A DNA stretch of 64,000 bases, from contig CM062210.1 in NCBI GenBank assembly GCA_031216445.1, positions 5,204,501 to 5,268,500 on the forward strand, given 5' to 3'. Shown one piece after another: positions 63,201-64,000 of the stretch (within the stretch, counting starts at the first letter, position 1; every line of letters begins with the position of its first letter). The DNA is from Lateolabrax maculatus. Lineage: Eukaryota; Chordata; Actinopteri; Acropomatiformes; Lateolabracidae. Both the position numbers and the translations under genes were made by a program. The notes under the pieces are model-generated. The model searched no databases. It had not been told where the DNA came from and was given only the letters and a program-made list of their open reading frames with translations.

Positions 63201-64000
63201 TCTGATGAATGACTCTGTGAAGGTTCTTGATTAAATGCATCACTGTGTGCCTCTATTCAATGCTATAAAAATACATTTAAATCCTGACCACAATATCTAA
63301 CTAAACAAATGATTATCTCCTGGTTTGGGTGATTTTGCATGTCCTGGAAGTACTGAGGCCATGGTTGGTATGTTAATGAATAAAACCAAGGTTCATCCTT
63401 GATCAATTTTTCTGGCCACGTCTGTATGAAAATGTTTCGTAACACTTTCTATAAAAACCCCATCCATAGTGCATTATGAGGGCATTCATAGTAGATTAAA
63501 ATGCACTGATGAGGCTTTATGACCAAACTCATAAACACACATAATGTTTTATGATGCACTATAAAAGTCATAAAACATTATAAATGTGACTTAGAAATAA
63601 TTATAAGTTCAAATGTCTTATGGATGCTCTTGTCTAGTTATAAACTAGAGGTTGGCTGATGTAATGCCCACCTTTTGTTTGGTTTGTTTTGCTGATGATA
63701 CCATCCTGTCTTCTATGATTTTTTTAAGGGGAGTTTCACCAATTTCACACATCAAAGGGCATGTACTGGTCTTGAGGGATAGCACGGCATATGCATAATA
63801 AAACTGGTTTCACAATTGTATAAATCCTAAAGTTATAATCCTCAAAATCTTCATTATGTTATGCATGCACACTTTTCATGTAATGTGGAGGAAACATATA
63901 TATTATTAGAGCTGAAGAGAACTGCAGAGTTGGGTGATACATTTCGGTGGGTTCATCACAATGAGCAACTCGATCACATTACACATGGTTGTTTGCTTTT
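60212..64000. other. Intergenic with weak repeat fragments, no gene seen
   Basis: I find no supported gene. The stretch 62339-62510 (phrases GACACAGCGGATAT, GGCATAGGTTTTACAC, CACTGGCTTGTGCATCCCC) looks like a common dispersed teleost repeat. The stretch 63430-63640 (CGTAACACTTTCTATAA and repeated CATAAAACATTATAA-like words) looks like another. Families are not assigned. Confidence 0.4.

Overview
The window is vertebrate nuclear DNA, almost certainly from a ray-finned (teleost) fish. The genes are split by GT-AG introns, and the proteins are close to vertebrate ABI1, ACBD5, MASTL and YME1L1 in the neighbourhood order known from vertebrates. The repeats are of kinds common in teleosts: Tc1-derived and TTAA-flanked small elements and a tRNA-like SINE fragment. 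I rebuilt every gene model by eye from splice sites, reading phase and protein-family knowledge. No search could be run.

Layout. 1-2.4 kb: first coding exon, promoter and part of intron 1 of abi1 (minus). 4.1-11.3 kb: acbd5 (plus, 12 coding exons, 510 aa), a tail-anchored peroxisomal acyl-CoA-binding protein. 11.8-18.3 kb: mastl (minus, 12 coding exons, 826 aa), the Greatwall mitotic kinase, convergent with acbd5. 19.0-26.5 kb: yme1l1 (plus, 18 coding exons, 714 aa), the mitochondrial i-AAA protease, divergent from mastl across a 748-base shared promoter interval.

27.6-48.7 kb holds the unusual part: two intact type I polyketide synthase (PKS) genes of the animal FAS-like kind, arranged tail to tail. 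Copy A is on plus (2,083 aa) and copy B on minus (2,104 aa). Both read KS-AT-DH-(structural pseudo-KR)-ER-like-KR-ACP, with no visible release domain. They share the same six-exon layout, five small KS exons followed by one exon of about 5.5 kb, so they arose by DNA duplication. A 379-base stretch of the KS region is 98% identical between them while the sequence next to it is far more diverged, which points to gene conversion. Between their 3' ends lies a 4-kb A/C-rich tandem array, CpG-dense and full of TATAAA words, with its own higher-order duplications.

50.6-55.6 kb: rdh12l-like (minus, 7 exons, 298 aa), a short-chain retinol dehydrogenase whose 3' end faces the 5' end of PKS copy B. Its introns hold a Tc1-derived element, a SINE fragment and a long foldback. 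From 55.7 kb to the end I see no gene, only AT-rich sequence with small repeats.

How the genes relate. The abi1-acbd5-mastl-yme1l1 block is an old syntenic cluster of unrelated housekeeping functions; mastl and yme1l1 probably share promoter sequence. The PKS pair is likely a small biosynthetic locus. Fish PKS of this family has been linked to otolith (calcium carbonate) formation, and a bird relative to feather pigment. The product made by these two copies cannot be read from sequence.
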